From Acidobacteriota bacterium (lineage in GTDB: Bacteria > Acidobacteriota > Blastocatellia > Pyrinomonadales > Pyrinomonadaceae): a stretch of DNA of 64,000 nucleotides. A model generated the notes under the pieces. That model made no database searches and had not been told where the DNA came from. It saw only the letters and a program-made list of their open reading frames with translations. A program made the translations under genes and the position numbers. The stretch lies in contig QHXR01000001.1 in NCBI GenBank assembly GCA_003223025.1, positions 508,248 to 572,247 of the forward strand, written 5' to 3'. Of this stretch, positions 18,372-26,601 are shown in pieces. Position 1 is the stretch's first letter. Every line of letters starts with the position of its first letter.

Positions 18372-20024
18372 ATGAAAAGAAACGTGTTGGGAAAACCATC
18401 CGCGTTCCTGCCCGCCTTATTTGCGATATTGTTGTCGGCCCTCGTGACCCCTTCACAAGAATTAACCGTTACTGATGTCCAACAGATAATTTCACGTGCG
18501 GTATCAAAAGCTGCCGCGATGAATGTGAAGGTTACGGTTTCGGTGACTGACGACGAGGGGAACTTGCTCGGTACATTTCAGATGACGGGAGCACCGACGA
18601 TGACGTTGATCCGAAGTGTCGGCCGAGCCGGTCAGGGGCTGGAGAACTTGTCCGTTCCGTCAACGGCAGCAGCAAACTCTAAAGCGGGGACAGCCGGAAT
18701 ATTTTCATCGGGTGGAAACGCGTTCACGACGCGGACCGCATCCTTCATCATCCAGGAACATTTTCCGCCGGGCGTCGACAACCGTCCGGGCGGACCGTTG
18801 TACGGAGTTCAGTTTTCGAGTCTGCCTTGCTCAGACATCGCGATCGCCGGACTACCGTTGGGTTTGTCGGGAGATCCGGGCGGTATTCCTTTATATAAGA
18901 ATGGCGTCGCGGTCGGTGGTGTCGGCATCGAAGGCGATGGTCTTTACACGGTCGATCGGATTCCAACCGACAACGATCAGACAGCAGAGGAGACGATAGC
19001 CATTTTTGCTTCGGGCGGATACGAAGCGCCCGCGTTGATACGTGCAGACAATATTCTCGTCGAAGGCATCCGACTTCCGTTCGCCAATATTTCATCAACC
19101 GACGCCGTTCCGCTGATCCCGTTTGGCAGTCTGCCGGGCCTTGTGACATCTGTCGTTCGAGCCGCTCCGCCGACGGATTTTGTTCCGGGTGTTCTCGGCG
19201 GCATCAACGGCCAATTCAGTTCGCGCTTTCCGACCGTTGCCGGTTCCGCACTTTCGGTGGCGCAGGTACAGCAGATTTTGACGGCGTCGGTGACATTAGC
19301 AAATCGTGTTCGAGCTGCGATCCGACAGCCGATCGGAAGCAATGCTCGGGTGACGATCGCGGTAGTCGATACGAACGGTGATGTTCTCGGAATTTTCAGG
19401 CAGCCTGACGCGCCGGTCTTCGGGCTGGACGTTTCGGTCCAGAAAGCGCGCACATCGAATTTCTTTGCGCGGATCGACGCCGGAACGAAACTGACGGCGG
19501 CGGGATTCGGTTCGTATGTCGCGCGTGCGAGCAGCGACGGCCTCGGTCTCAACGGCGCGATCGCATTTAGTGACCGTGCGATCGGATTTCTTCACCGGCC
19601 GTTGTTTCCGGACGGGATCAATAACTCGACGGCCGGACCGTTCAGTACGCAACTCGCGGATTGGAGTCCGTTCAACGACGGCCTTCAACTCGACGTAAGC
19701 CGCACTGCACTGGTGTCTCCGCCGATGATGTGCCGGTCAGCGGCTTTTGAAAAACGCACGATGCTTCCGCCATGCCCGTGCACGACGATTCCCGAGATCC
19801 GTAACGGGCTGCAGATCTTCGCCGGTGGCCTTCCGATCTATCGCAGCGGTGTACTGGTCGGCGCAGTCGGTGTGAGCGGTGACGGTATCGAACAAGACGA
19901 CATTATCTCGGCCGCCGGTGCAGATGCTTTTGCACCCGCACCGGCGATCCGATCGGATCAGATCTTCGTCCGCGGTGTGCGACTGCCGTTCTTGAAATTT
20001 CCGCCGCGTCCGTTTTTGGACTGA
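18372..20024 (+). CDS. Exported protein with two GlcG/HbpS-like domains
   Basis: 550 aa from the ATG at 18372 (MKRNVLGKPSAFLPALFAIL), chosen because it gives a signal peptide directly; the frame stays open further upstream but overlaps the divergent gene. Two copies of a GlcG/HbpS (DUF336) type domain are visible: the first starts VTDVQQIISRAVSKAAAM, the second VAQVQQILTASVTLAN. Each has a VTVSVTDDEGNLLG / VTIAVVDTNGDVLG strand and a GGLPIYRSGVLVGAVGVSGDG-type end. HbpS family members bind heme and sense redox state. Here it is the first gene facing the cytochrome cluster, which fits heme handling or redox sensing in the periplasm, but that is inference. Confidence 0.75.
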   Translation: MKRNVLGKPSAFLPALFAILLSALVTPSQELTVTDVQQIISRAVSKAAAMNVKVTVSVTDDEGNLLGTFQMTGAPTMTLIRSVGRAGQGLENLSVPSTAAANSKAGTAGIFSSGGNAFTTRTASFIIQEHFPPGVDNRPGGPLYGVQFSSLPCSDIAIAGLPLGLSGDPGGIPLYKNGVAVGGVGIEGDGLYTVDRIPTDNDQTAEETIAIFASGGYEAPALIRADNILVEGIRLPFANISSTDAVPLIPFGSLPGLVTSVVRAAPPTDFVPGVLGGINGQFSSRFPTVAGSALSVAQVQQILTASVTLANRVRAAIRQPIGSNARVTIAVVDTNGDVLGIFRQPDAPVFGLDVSVQKARTSNFFARIDAGTKLTAAGFGSYVARASSDGLGLNGAIAFSDRAIGFLHRPLFPDGINNSTAGPFSTQLADWSPFNDGLQLDVSRTALVSPPMMCRSAAFEKRTMLPPCPCTTIPEIRNGLQIFAGGLPIYRSGVLVGAVGVSGDGIEQDDIISAAGADAFAPAPAIRSDQIFVRGVRLPFLKFPPRPFLD

Positions 20025-20030
20025 CGTGAA

Positions 20031-20169
20031 GCACTACCGCCGAGACGCAGAGACGCCGAGAAACGGATTTGTTCATTTGTTATGCCCGCGCCACAAAAAC
20101 CGCAGACACTCCAACGGAACTTCGGAAATAATTCTGCAGCTCGGCGTCTCTGCGTCTCGGCGGTGGTGC
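20031..20169. repeat. Palindromic element overlapping a gene start
   Basis: 30-bp inverted arms at 20031-20060 and 20140-20169 with one mismatch (gccgagacgcagagacgcc core). The left arm follows the GlcG-like gene by 6 bp. The right arm lies inside the N-terminal coding region of the next gene. Confidence 0.7.
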
Positions 20170-20918
20170 TCTTTACACTTACGTGCGCGCTGCAACTTGC
20201 GGCGCAGAGCACTGGTGTGCTCGAGGTGAATGGTCGTATCAAGATCGAAGGCAAACAGGAGCGTCTCAAGCGAAAGCGCTTTTATCTTTTTCGCGGCGGA
20301 CTTGCAGAGAACAAGTCACTCATCGATCGGATCCGTGCGGCGGAGTTTGTATCACGCGATTGTTTCTATTGCCGGATGAACGCGAGTCCGGAATTCCGTT
20401 CGTGGCTCAAAGCCGAGGACTGCGAATCGCCTTTCTGTCGCGAGATCACTGCCGAGGATGCGGCGAAGGTCCCGGAGTTTAAGGCGGCCGTCGAAAAGGG
20501 TTCTCGTCAGTACGCGAAGAAGCCCGCACTTGCTCGCGAGTGGCTGACCACGAATCTTTCGCCGCAACTCCGCGACGGGTTTTACTTGCAGCGTAAGAAG
20601 GCGATCGATGGATTGCTCGCCGGTATGAAGCCGCTGCAGTCCGGAATGACCGACAGCGTTTCGGTGAAAGCGATCTTTATCGACATCCCGATCAAACCGG
20701 CGGCCGGTAAATCGACAGAGACATTTCTTATTTCAAATCTTGCTCCGTTTGAGATCGGGACTAAAAGCTACGTCTGGGCGTGCGAGGTTGAGATCGGCGC
20801 CGAAAAGAAAGCGGTACGGGCGCTGCCGGTTCCGGAATCCGGAAAAAAGGCAGACAAGTGCGAGGTCTTCGTGCGCGACATTCTCGCATGCGACGGACAA
20901 GGGTGTGCGGTGAAATGA
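20082..20918 (+). CDS. Exported protein of unknown function in the cytochrome locus
   Basis: 278 aa from the ATG at 20082; an in-frame GTG at 20163 would give a shorter protein starting VVLFTLTCALQLAAQ. A hydrophobic segment at about 24-41 looks like a signal peptide. The mature part has two cysteine pairs (CFYC and CESPFC at about 97-119) and is otherwise charged and helical; no family was recognised. Its stop overlaps the next cytochrome start by 4 bp (ATGA), so the two are translationally coupled and likely work together. The N-terminus lies within a palindromic repeat element, making the true start uncertain. Confidence 0.6.
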   Translation: MPAPQKPQTLQRNFGNNSAARRLCVSAVVLFTLTCALQLAAQSTGVLEVNGRIKIEGKQERLKRKRFYLFRGGLAENKSLIDRIRAAEFVSRDCFYCRMNASPEFRSWLKAEDCESPFCREITAEDAAKVPEFKAAVEKGSRQYAKKPALAREWLTTNLSPQLRDGFYLQRKKAIDGLLAGMKPLQSGMTDSVSVKAIFIDIPIKPAAGKSTETFLISNLAPFEIGTKSYVWACEVEIGAEKKAVRALPVPESGKKADKCEVFVRDILACDGQGCAVK

Positions 20919-21919
20919 AGATCCGATCCGTAATTGTCATCACGGTCTTTTTCGCCGCAGCGATCGCGGTGAACTTTCTGCCGCGTTCGGCGGCCCAACA
21001 ACGCGATCGGTTTTCGCATTCGACTACGGCACACAAGAAACAGGATTGCGCTTCATGTCACAAGATCCCGACCTCGAATTGGCTCTCCGCCCGCGGATTT
21101 CCGGACGTAGCACAGTTTCCCGGCCACGTCGCATGCGCGAGCTGTCATCGACAGGATTTCTTTGTTGGCAATAAGCCGGCATTCTGCGCCGGATGTCACA
21201 CGAATGCGGGGCCGAGAAGTGCCCCGTTGTTTCCGTTTCCGGTGCGCTCGCGGTCGCATGAATTCGCCACGATCTTTCCGCATAACGTTCATCAGGACGT
21301 CATCGCTCGCACGCGGCGCGGCGACGCCGAAGTCGCGGTCGCGCATTTTGTGAACGCGAGTTTTCGGAAGCTGACTGACGATCCGCCAAAATTCAACAAC
21401 TGCGCGATCTGCCACGAAACCGCATCGAGCTTGCCAAAGTTCGAGCCCCGAATGCCGGCGGGTCAGGCTCCCATCGCCGGAGACAATTTCACGCCATCTG
21501 CAAAGTTCTTCAAGACCATGCCTTCGGGACATGCTTCGTGTTTCGAATGTCACTATCAGGGTTTGGAACCGGTCGCGACGAACTGCGCCGGATGTCATCG
21601 ACTCACCCAGCCGTATTTCGAATCTGCGGTCGTCAAGCGTTACTCGCTCAAGTTCGATCACTCCGCCGTGAATGACAAGGGAGACTTGGTTCACACCCGC
21701 GACTGCATGACATGTCATGTTCGGATCTCGGGGAACGGCGATCTGAAAACGATGAAGGATGCCGACGTGCCGATCATGTCTTGTATGTCATGTCACAATC
21801 ATGAAAACGACTTAAAGATCGAGTTGGATAAGCGTGCGGCATCGAAACCGTTTCAATGCAGCTATTGTCATACAGCGGCGATCGGGGCGTTGCCCGCACC
21901 ACCGAGTCATGAGAAATAG
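20915..21919 (+). CDS. Periplasmic nonaheme c-type cytochrome
   Basis: 334 aa from the ATG at 20915, which overlaps the previous stop and gives a clean signal peptide (VIVITVFFAAAIAVNFL...SAAQ). Nine CxxCH sites are present: CASCH, CASCH, CAGCH, CAICH, CFECH, CAGCH, CMTCH, CMSCH, CSYCH. Several free histidines (FPHNVHQ, FDHSAV) fit distal axial ligands. It resembles the cytochrome c3/c7-like multiheme families. Expected role: electron relay through the periplasm. It is followed 24 bp later by a second nonaheme protein. Confidence 0.87.
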   Translation: MKIRSVIVITVFFAAAIAVNFLPRSAAQQRDRFSHSTTAHKKQDCASCHKIPTSNWLSARGFPDVAQFPGHVACASCHRQDFFVGNKPAFCAGCHTNAGPRSAPLFPFPVRSRSHEFATIFPHNVHQDVIARTRRGDAEVAVAHFVNASFRKLTDDPPKFNNCAICHETASSLPKFEPRMPAGQAPIAGDNFTPSAKFFKTMPSGHASCFECHYQGLEPVATNCAGCHRLTQPYFESAVVKRYSLKFDHSAVNDKGDLVHTRDCMTCHVRISGNGDLKTMKDADVPIMSCMSCHNHENDLKIELDKRAASKPFQCSYCHTAAIGALPAPPSHEK

Positions 21920-21943
21920 AGGCGGCTCGCACTGTTCTCATAA

Positions 21944-22801
21944 ATGAAGAATCTGTTCAAATGTTTTCTCCTATGCGCTTCGCTCGCGATTTTCGTCGCG
22001 AGCTGCATCGAGCGAGCGCCCAAGACTCCGGTTACAATCACCGCATCCGAAACTCCGGACGCGATAGCAGTTCGAGCCTCGGACAAAACATTTAAGAATT
22101 TCTCGCACACGATTCCCGAGCATCAAAAGTTCGACTGCAATTCATGTCATCGACGCGAAGGTGCTTCGCTTGATCAGAAGTTCGCGGGTCATGAGTCCTG
22201 CGTCGGATGTCATATCAGTCAATTCACAAACGCGGAACAGCAGACGATGTGCACGATCTGCCACGATGACATGAATGCCTCGCCGCCAACCATGCGGGCG
22301 TTCCCGACGAAATTTGAAGAGGGATTCAACATGAAGTTCGTGCACTCGGCTCACATCTCAGGCGAAGGCCTTCCACCGCAAGGTTGTGCGACGTGTCACG
22401 AAACTGCAGGCGCAGGCAAGACTTTGCCGGTCGGCATCACCGCTCATGCAACTTGCTATACGTGCCACACTCCCGAGAGTCAGATCGGTTCATGCAACGT
22501 GTGTCACGAGGTCGCCCCGTATCGCCGGACGCCCGCGGGCCGATATGTTTTCCGAGCGGTATTCAGCCATCGTGAGCACAGTTCTGCCCAAGGTGTAAAT
22601 TGCTCCGAATGTCACTCGGTACGCGCGGAGGCTCCGCAGGGAAGTCAGGTTTCGACGATCGAGGCGCAAGAGCATAAAGGAGCCGGGAATAATTGCGCTT
22701 CATGTCATAACGGTTCGAGGGCATTCGGAGGGAACGATCCGCTTAATATGACGACGTGCGGACGATGCCATTCTGGTTCCGGTTTCAACATGCTTCCTTA
22801 A
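21944..22801 (+). CDS. Nonaheme c-type cytochrome lipoprotein
   Basis: 285 aa. A lipoprotein signal with lipobox FVASC (Cys at about 21) suggests lipid anchoring, probably to the outer membrane or the periplasmic face of the inner membrane. Nine CxxCH sites follow: CNSCH, CVGCH, CTICH, CATCH, CYTCH, CNVCH, CSECH, CASCH, CGRCH. FSHTIPEH, FVHSAHIS and FSHREHSS segments supply distal histidines. Placed after the soluble nonaheme gene, it is a plausible next station in a heme wire. Confidence 0.88.
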   Translation: MKNLFKCFLLCASLAIFVASCIERAPKTPVTITASETPDAIAVRASDKTFKNFSHTIPEHQKFDCNSCHRREGASLDQKFAGHESCVGCHISQFTNAEQQTMCTICHDDMNASPPTMRAFPTKFEEGFNMKFVHSAHISGEGLPPQGCATCHETAGAGKTLPVGITAHATCYTCHTPESQIGSCNVCHEVAPYRRTPAGRYVFRAVFSHREHSSAQGVNCSECHSVRAEAPQGSQVSTIEAQEHKGAGNNCASCHNGSRAFGGNDPLNMTTCGRCHSGSGFNMLP

Positions 22802-22893
22802 TCTTGGAGTGGGCGATTCGTCGCGGAGTTCACCGCGGACTTCGGCCCGTTGTGTAAAAAGAAACGAGACAGATCGCCCAATCTGAACAATCA

Positions 22894-22923
22894 TTGACTT
22901 TAGGAATCGAACAGAGTTTTAAT
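22894..22923 (+). promoter_or_regulatory. Possible sigma-70-type promoter before the tetraheme gene
   Basis: TTGACT at 22894-22899 and TTTAAT at 22918-22923 with an 18-bp spacer, in the 134-bp gap before the tetraheme gene. The start codon would be only about 13 bp downstream of the -10 box, which is short; a chance match is possible. Confidence 0.3.
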
Positions 22924-22935
22924 AATTCAACATCT

Positions 22936-23652
22936 ATGAGAAACCTCACGAAGGTTGCGATCATTTTATTCTTCGGCTCGGCTGCACTATTTATTTTTCT
23001 AAACGATGTCGGAAGGTCTCCGATCTCGGCACACGTCGTCGAACGGCCTTCACCGACGCCGCCTGCAGGAAATGTAAATACTGCGGCAACTGCAGCAAAC
23101 GCCGCCGTGAACTCAGTTAATGCCGCGGCAAATGCTCCCGCACCTCAAAGCCCGCAAGCGGGCGCCGGCGGCGACAATAAGATCCCGAAATCATTCACGC
23201 TCGGTAAGGACAGCCAGGACGAACATGGCGAGGTTGCTTTCGATCACGACTCGCACGCGTTCAAGATGTACAGCCCCGACGGTAAGTCACCGATCGCATG
23301 CATAGAGTGTCATCATACCGACCAACCGAAATCCGCGTTGAAGCCGCCGCTTTCGACCTCCGAACGCGACGTCGCATTAACGCTCGCTTCCTGGCAGACA
23401 TCGGCACAGAAAGTTAAAGAGTGTCGGAGCTGCCATTTTCAAACCGTTAATGTTCCCGACGGAGCCGCGATGCCGACCGCGACGTACGACGAGCGCGGAA
23501 AAAAGGTGACGAAGGACCTCAACAACGAGTTGGCCTATCACATCAACTGCAATACATGTCATGATTCTGCCGCCAAGCTTCGGCCGGAGATAAAAGGGCA
23601 CGCCGGATTTGCGACCACCAACGACTGCTTCTCATGTCATCGTAAGAACTAG
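22936..23652 (+). CDS. Membrane-anchored tetraheme cytochrome (class III/c7-like)
   Basis: About 238 aa from the ATG at 22936 (MRNLTKVAIILFFGSAALFIF), preferred over an upstream in-frame start at 22894. An N-terminal hydrophobic anchor or signal is followed by an Ala/Asn/Pro-rich linker (about 35-80) and a C-terminal domain with four CxxCH sites: CIECHH, CRSCH, CNTCH, CFSCH. The FDHDSHAF histidines before the first site are typical of cytochrome c7/c3 folds. It opens the downstream half of the cluster and would shuttle electrons between membrane and periplasmic hemes. Confidence 0.85.
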   Translation: MRNLTKVAIILFFGSAALFIFLNDVGRSPISAHVVERPSPTPPAGNVNTAATAANAAVNSVNAAANAPAPQSPQAGAGGDNKIPKSFTLGKDSQDEHGEVAFDHDSHAFKMYSPDGKSPIACIECHHTDQPKSALKPPLSTSERDVALTLASWQTSAQKVKECRSCHFQTVNVPDGAAMPTATYDERGKKVTKDLNNELAYHINCNTCHDSAAKLRPEIKGHAGFATTNDCFSCHRKN

Positions 23653-23654
23653 AG

Positions 23655-24071
23655 ATGGGTGAAAAGCGGTGCGGCAAATGCGGTGAAATTACGGACGAGG
23701 CAAAAGCGTTTTGCCCGGGCTGCGGCAGGGCTTTCGTCGACGAAAAACAGCGGACAGACGTTTCGGATTTCGATCGATCCGCGAACACCGTGCAGCTCGG
23801 CGAGACGATGTTCAACGAGATGCTTTCCGACATGGGATTGAGCGTTTCAAAGGGCAAGCATCGGACCGAAAAGGACATCGATACCGTGATTCCCTCCAAG
23901 GCCGAGCGAGCAGCGGCGAGCCCGCAGGAGCAAAACATCGAGCCGCCGACACCGTCGTCCGCTTCGGGCCGGATGCCCATATTGATCTGGATCGCGATCA
24001 TCGTTCTCGCCCTGATCGCAGTCGCGATGCTTGTGGTGATCGCCGTCATGGCCGCCACTATCTGGAAATAG
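23655..24071 (+). CDS. Zinc-ribbon protein with C-terminal membrane anchor
   Basis: 138 aa, starting 2 bp after the tetraheme stop. An N-terminal zinc ribbon (CGKCG...CPGCG, about residues 6-24) is followed by a charged linker and one very hydrophobic C-terminal helix (about 108-136). The topology is probably tail-anchored with the ribbon in the cytoplasm. No enzymatic motif. Its place between tetraheme and cNMP/ferredoxin genes suggests an assembly or regulatory accessory. Confidence 0.72.
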   Translation: MGEKRCGKCGEITDEAKAFCPGCGRAFVDEKQRTDVSDFDRSANTVQLGETMFNEMLSDMGLSVSKGKHRTEKDIDTVIPSKAERAAASPQEQNIEPPTPSSASGRMPILIWIAIIVLALIAVAMLVVIAVMAATIWK

Positions 24072-24111
24072 CGCAGACGTTCAAGAGCGTTACTAAATCC
24101 CCCGTTCGCCC

Positions 24112-26598
24112 ATGCCGCTTGTCGTCGAAAACCACGAGCAGATCATCAACGCATTTCAAAATGTAGAAATGCTCTCGGAGCTTGTCGAAAAATTGCCGAA
24201 CGGCGAATTTCGCAACGAGCTCGACATGGACATAATCCTCTTTGGTCGAAGCTATCGCGAGAAGCAAGTCGGCCCATACTGCCGGCTTCTTCAATACTCA
24301 CCCGGAGAGACGATCGTCGAAGCGGATACGTGGGAGAGCAGTATTTTCTACATCCTCGTCGAGGGCGTGCTCGAAGCGAGCGTGACGGATTCAAACGGCG
24401 AGCGTCAGAAGCTCGGGACCATCCCGCCCGGAAATTCCTTTGGCGAGATGGCACTTCTGTCCGGGACCACGCGAACCGCTACTGTCTCTGTCGCCGGATC
24501 CGGCCCGCCTGCTCTCGTGCTTGAACTCACTCGCCCCGCGATCAGGCTTCTGCGCAAACTGCCGAGATTTGTAAAAACCCTCGATCGAAATTATCGAAAC
24601 TACGGTCTCACGCTCGCGATCAACGAGCTCAAACAATCCGATCAGGTACAACTCGATCCTTCTTTTCTAAAAAGCTTCAATGACGCGGCCCGGTTCGCGG
24701 TTTATGAAAAAGGGTCCGTTCTGTTTCGCGAGGGCGATCCTGTCAATCGCATCTTTTTTGTCCGCAGTGGCTGGGTCGAGCGTGTTGCCGGCATGGCATT
24801 CAATCCGAAGGCTGCTGAGCTGCTGATCGAATCGGACGACTCTGTCTCGCTCGATTTTGTCGGCGCCGGCAAGTACCTCGGGATCGAAGCAGTCGGCAAG
24901 GACGACGCCGAATGGAATTACACCGCAATCGTGCGCGGGCGTACTGAAATGCTTGAGATCGCGATCACGAGACTTCGGGATGACGGCGAGCTGCGCGCGG
25001 GCGTCCTGTCGTTTCTGTCCTCGCGCGCTGAGGCTGCTTCGCCAGAGGTCACGCCGCATCCTGCGGATACGCGATCGCTTCTGGCGGCAAGCCGCGAGAT
25101 CGAAACCGGTGTCGTCGACGGCGTGAATCTTCTCGTCATGGACATGGCCAAGTGCATTCGATGCGGCAACTGTTCGCTCGCATGTCACAAGGTACACGGC
25201 CACACCCGACTCGTCCGTCGCGGTATCCACATCGAACGTCCCATCCGCCCGACGATCGCGGCGACGCAGAGCGTTCTTGTTCCGACCGTTTGCATGCACT
25301 GTCGCGACGCCGAATGCTTGACCGGCTGTCCGACGGGTGCGATCGCCCGATTCCCGGACGGCGAGATCGATATCAATCCGACGACATGCATCGGATGCGG
25401 CGACTGCGCGACGCAGTGTCCATACGACGCGATCTCGATGATCGCGCGACCGGGCAAAGTTGCCGACAGCAGCGGCGCTTTGCAGCGTATCGCGTCGGTC
25501 TTCTCGCTCGGCGAAACTCCGCTGCCCGAGCCTGTCGAACAGACCGAGAATTTACTCGCGGTCAAATGCAATTTGTGTCACGGCACTCCGATGAATCCGG
25601 CGGGAGCGAAACGTGAAGCTTATTCGTGCGAAGAGAACTGCCCGACCGGAGCTCTCGTTCGCGTCGATCCGCGCGAATATTTCGATGAGATCAACGAGTC
25701 GATCGGACTCGTCCGTCGGAGCGCGACGCATGCGATCGGCGTGAACATTCATCGATCGGATCGCAAAGCGACGATGTTGCATGCCGGCGGGATCATCGCG
25801 ACGATCGCATTCGGAGCTCTGGGGATTTGGGCGACGCGAAAGTTTTCTCAGGACGCGCTGCTCTTCGGAGCCGGCGGTTGGATGACGATGCGCTGGCTGA
25901 CAGGTCTGGTCGGCCTCGGCGGCATCGTCTGGGTGATGATGTATCCGATGCGTAAGCAGATCTATCGTAGGCGAGCGGGAGCTCTTCGCTACTGGATGTT
26001 GTCGCACATTTATCTCGGAGTGCTCGCCGGGATCGCTCTTCTCGTTCACGGCGGAACCAGTTCCGGCGGACTGCTCACAACCGCGCTCATGATCTCGTTC
26101 GATCTCGTCATCGCGTCCGGAATTTTCGGTGCGTTGTGTTATATCGTCGTGCCGGTTCTCATGACTCGTATCGAGCGCGAGCCGCTGCTCGTCGAGGATC
26201 TGCAGGCTCGACAGGCTGAGCTTCGAACTGAGCTTCTCCGCGCGGCGGAGCGAGCCGAGACGCCCGAGTTACGACAGTCCATAGAGCGCGATGTGCGTCG
26301 GCGTTTCCTCGGATTCGGATATCTGCTGCGGCAATATTTCGCGAGGGAAGATCTGAACACGATGCTTGCCGCCGCACGAAGCGATTTTCGCAGCCACGCC
26401 GAGACGATGTCGCGAACGGATCAGACGCAATTGCTCGACGCAGTTGAGAACGCGGCGACGCTTCGTCGGGTCGATGCTCTCGTTTATCTACATTCGCTTC
26501 TCAAACTCTGGATCGCCCCGCACGTATTATTTACATCGCTAATGCTCATTCTCATGATCGTCCATGTGGCACAGGCGATCTATTTCAACGTCCGATAA
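24112..26598 (+). CDS. cNMP-binding, 4x[4Fe-4S] ferredoxin and membrane-domain fusion
   Basis: 828 aa with three parts. Two cyclic-nucleotide-binding-type domains occupy about 50-150 and 180-300. The first keeps the phosphate-binding cassette FGEMALLSGTTRTATV with its arginine; the second is degenerate. Residues about 345-515 hold four [4Fe-4S] cysteine groups in the HybA/NrfC arrangement: CIRCGNCSLAC, CMHCRDAECLTGC, CIGCGDCATQC, then CNLC...CEENC. From about 555 on are several hydrophobic helices with spaced histidines (MLHAGG, LSHIYL, LLVHGG, LVYLHS, IAPHVL, MIVHVA), compatible with a b-type heme module. It would pass electrons between a quinone or heme site and cytoplasmic carriers, with nucleotide binding as a possible gate. 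The next gene starts 3 bp later. Confidence 0.85.
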   Translation: MPLVVENHEQIINAFQNVEMLSELVEKLPNGEFRNELDMDIILFGRSYREKQVGPYCRLLQYSPGETIVEADTWESSIFYILVEGVLEASVTDSNGERQKLGTIPPGNSFGEMALLSGTTRTATVSVAGSGPPALVLELTRPAIRLLRKLPRFVKTLDRNYRNYGLTLAINELKQSDQVQLDPSFLKSFNDAARFAVYEKGSVLFREGDPVNRIFFVRSGWVERVAGMAFNPKAAELLIESDDSVSLDFVGAGKYLGIEAVGKDDAEWNYTAIVRGRTEMLEIAITRLRDDGELRAGVLSFLSSRAEAASPEVTPHPADTRSLLAASREIETGVVDGVNLLVMDMAKCIRCGNCSLACHKVHGHTRLVRRGIHIERPIRPTIAATQSVLVPTVCMHCRDAECLTGCPTGAIARFPDGEIDINPTTCIGCGDCATQCPYDAISMIARPGKVADSSGALQRIASVFSLGETPLPEPVEQTENLLAVKCNLCHGTPMNPAGAKREAYSCEENCPTGALVRVDPREYFDEINESIGLVRRSATHAIGVNIHRSDRKATMLHAGGIIATIAFGALGIWATRKFSQDALLFGAGGWMTMRWLTGLVGLGGIVWVMMYPMRKQIYRRRAGALRYWMLSHIYLGVLAGIALLVHGGTSSGGLLTTALMISFDLVIASGIFGALCYIVVPVLMTRIEREPLLVEDLQARQAELRTELLRAAERAETPELRQSIERDVRRRFLGFGYLLRQYFAREDLNTMLAAARSDFRSHAETMSRTDQTQLLDAVENAATLRRVDALVYLHSLLKLWIAPHVLFTSLMLILMIVHVAQAIYFNVR

Positions 26599-26601
26599 GA
26601 A

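Noticed and set aside
20858-20914. Upstream in-frame start of the first nonaheme cytochrome
   Set aside because: Would overlap the preceding gene by 61 bp and destroy the signal peptide; the ATGA overlap start is better.
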